Assembly (NCBI GenBank): GCA_948435975.1
Contig: CAOJHG010000102.1
Location: 1-7,275, forward strand
Direction of reading: 5' to 3'
DNA from: an uncultured Oscillibacter sp.
GTDB lineage: Bacteria; Bacillota; Clostridia; Oscillospirales; Oscillospiraceae
Length of the DNA stretch: 7,275 nt
Shown: positions 6,458-7,275 of the stretch, piece after piece
How the letters are laid out: each line of letters begins with the position of its first letter
How positions within the stretch are numbered: the first letter of the stretch is position 1
Position numbers and translations under genes: made by a program
Notes under the pieces: generated by a model
The model's database searches: none
What the model was told of the DNA's origin: nothing
What the model saw: only the letters and a program-made list of their open reading frames with translations

Positions 6458-6928
6458 TCATCCTTCATCATACGAAAATTCCCGCGTCATCAGCAGGGCG
6501 TCCTCCCGGGGATGCTCATAGTAGTTCTTCCGCCGCCCCACACCGCGAAATCCCCTGCTTCCATAAAGGGCAATGGCGGCATAGTTGGACGCCCGCACCT
6601 CCAGGGTCAGGAAGGAAAGATGGTTCCCCTTGGCAAAATCCAGGAAGACCCGCAGCAGCTTCCCCGCCACCCCTTTCCGGCGGCAGTCGGGGCGGACCGC
6701 AATATTCAGGATATTCCCCTCATCCAAAATCACCTGCAAGCCTGCGTAACCCGCTACCCGGCCCTCCTCGTCCAGAGCCACCAGAAACGCGGACAGGGCG
6801 TTGTCCAGCTCCTCCGCCAGCATATTCCTTGACCACGGGTCTGAGAAGCACACCCGCTCCAGGGCTGTCACTTCGTCCAGATGATCCGCCGTCATGGGCA
6901 CAATGCTTACCCGCATGTCAGACGCCAT
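6458..6928 (-). CDS. rimI: RimI, ribosomal protein bS18 alanine N-acetyltransferase
   Basis: A 156-residue single-domain GNAT protein of normal RimI size. RimI acetylates the N-terminal alanine of ribosomal protein S18; homologues can be less selective. The sequence shows the RimI opening (VCFSDPWSRNML, 26-37), the acetyl-CoA loop IAVRPDCRRKGVAGKLL (76-92, with R83-x-x-G-x-A), LTLEVRASNYAAIALYGSRGF (107-127) and the closing RKNYYEHPREDALLM. E110 and Y122 stand 12 residues apart, as do catalytic E103 and Y115 of E. coli RimI. The ATG at 6928 has AAAGGAG 7 bases upstream; an in-frame ATG at 6916 is less well placed. rimI next to tsaD in one operon is common in Firmicutes, though usually they sit closer together, often with tsaB just before rimI. 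Here it is separated from tsaD by two other acyltransferase genes. Confidence 0.94.
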   Translation of the reverse strand: MASDMRVSIVPMTADHLDEVTALERVCFSDPWSRNMLAEELDNALSAFLVALDEEGRVAGYAGLQVILDEGNILNIAVRPDCRRKGVAGKLLRVFLDFAKGNHLSFLTLEVRASNYAAIALYGSRGFRGVGRRKNYYEHPREDALLMTREFSYDEG

Positions 6929-6941
6929 ATCAAATCTCCTT

Positions 6942-7275
6942 TCATACGCTTCCCGCTGAACGGTCCGGAACCAATAACCGTGCCGCCTGCTTTGGGTAGT
7001 CCCCGCAGATATCCCGCAGCCCCAGCGCTAACTGACGCAGGACTTCCTCATCCTCCGACACAGCGAAAAAGACCCACTCCTCACAGGCATATTCCACAAA
7101 GGGTTCATTCGTGGGCGCAAACTTTTTCAGAAACTCCCGGGATAACCGCTCCCAGTCCCAGCCGGTTCCAGACAGACCCGCCGGAAGGAAGATTTCCCGC
7201 CGCCAATACTCGGTATTCAGCCCCAGGCAGAACTGTTTTCCCTCCTGGGACCAGACAAAGGGGGCGATATCCTCC
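6942..7275 (-). CDS. Unrecognised protein, C-terminal 110 residues only
   Basis: An open minus-strand frame enters from the right edge (first full codon at 7274-7272) and ends at TGA 6944-6942. The visible 110 residues are rich in Trp, Phe, Glu and Leu. They include FVWSQEGKQFCLGLNTEYW, a WDWERLSREFLKKF helix-like stretch, and EYACEEWVFFAVSEDEEVL. It seems soluble, with no membrane segment. Clean codon use and the adjoining rimI ribosome binding site, which overlaps its stop by one base, show it is a real gene co-transcribed with rimI. The usual gene at this place, tsaB, is not what is seen: none of the TsaB C-terminal features are present. I do not recognise the family and assign no function. 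Confidence 0.75.
   Translation of the reverse strand, partial: EDIAPFVWSQEGKQFCLGLNTEYWRREIFLPAGLSGTGWDWERLSREFLKKFAPTNEPFVEYACEEWVFFAVSEDEEVLRQLALGLRDICGDYPKQAARLLVPDRSAGSV

Noticed and set aside
5627..6832. 401-codon plus-strand frame across the acyltransferase genes
   Set aside because: It is antisense to RimI and the CatA-like gene, both with intact motifs and ribosome binding sites. It is a shadow of their codon use.
1..7275. Mobile elements, CRISPR arrays, tRNA/rRNA genes, riboswitches
   Set aside because: I found no transposase or integrase motifs, spaced repeats, or recognisable RNA gene patterns. Intergenic space is too small for a riboswitch.

Overview
The window looks like part of a chromosome from an anaerobic, GC-rich Firmicute, most likely an Oscillospirales (Ruminococcaceae / Flavonifractor-like) gut Clostridium. 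This is an inference from gene content and protein style: a large HgdC/HgdB-type activase-dehydratase system typical of anaerobic Clostridia, GC-rich third codon positions, strong AGGAGG-type ribosome binding sites, and a TsaD that looks clostridial. No search was run. I see no mobile element, CRISPR array, rRNA or tRNA.

Left half, plus strand (1-3944): two consecutive genes encode an ATP-driven acyl-CoA dehydratase-type system. The first is cut by the left window edge. It holds the end of one BcrA/BadF-type ATPase domain, a complete second ATPase/activase domain with the two cysteines expected to hold the activase [4Fe-4S] cluster, and a DUF2229-like region. The second, 4 bases downstream with its own strong ribosome binding site, is the HgdB-like dehydratase half. 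In many Clostridia these parts form one very long polypeptide; here they are two genes. The dehydratase ends in an unusual Ala/Gln/Pro/Ser-rich tail. Its stop codon overlaps the ATG of a possible 27-residue, cysteine-rich, basic peptide.

Middle (3945-4003): a long hairpin with A-rich and T-rich flanks on both strands lies between the two convergent transcription units and should end transcription from both sides.

Right half, minus strand (7275 down to 4004): a tightly packed operon, read right to left. It contains the end of an unrecognised protein, rimI (ribosomal protein S18 alanine N-acetyltransferase), a CatA-like O-acetyltransferase with a TTG start, a possible 42-residue small ORF, a GNAT acetyltransferase, and tsaD (tRNA t6A37 threonylcarbamoyltransferase subunit). 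The rimI-tsaD pairing is a familiar arrangement linked to translation. Here two further acyltransferase genes are inserted between them, and the gene just before rimI is not tsaB. The promoter of this operon must lie beyond the right edge.

Nothing here is clearly a new system. The most interesting leads are the two unannotated small ORFs (3861-3944 plus strand, 5657-5785 minus strand), the gene split in the dehydratase, and the acyltransferase cluster between rimI and tsaD.
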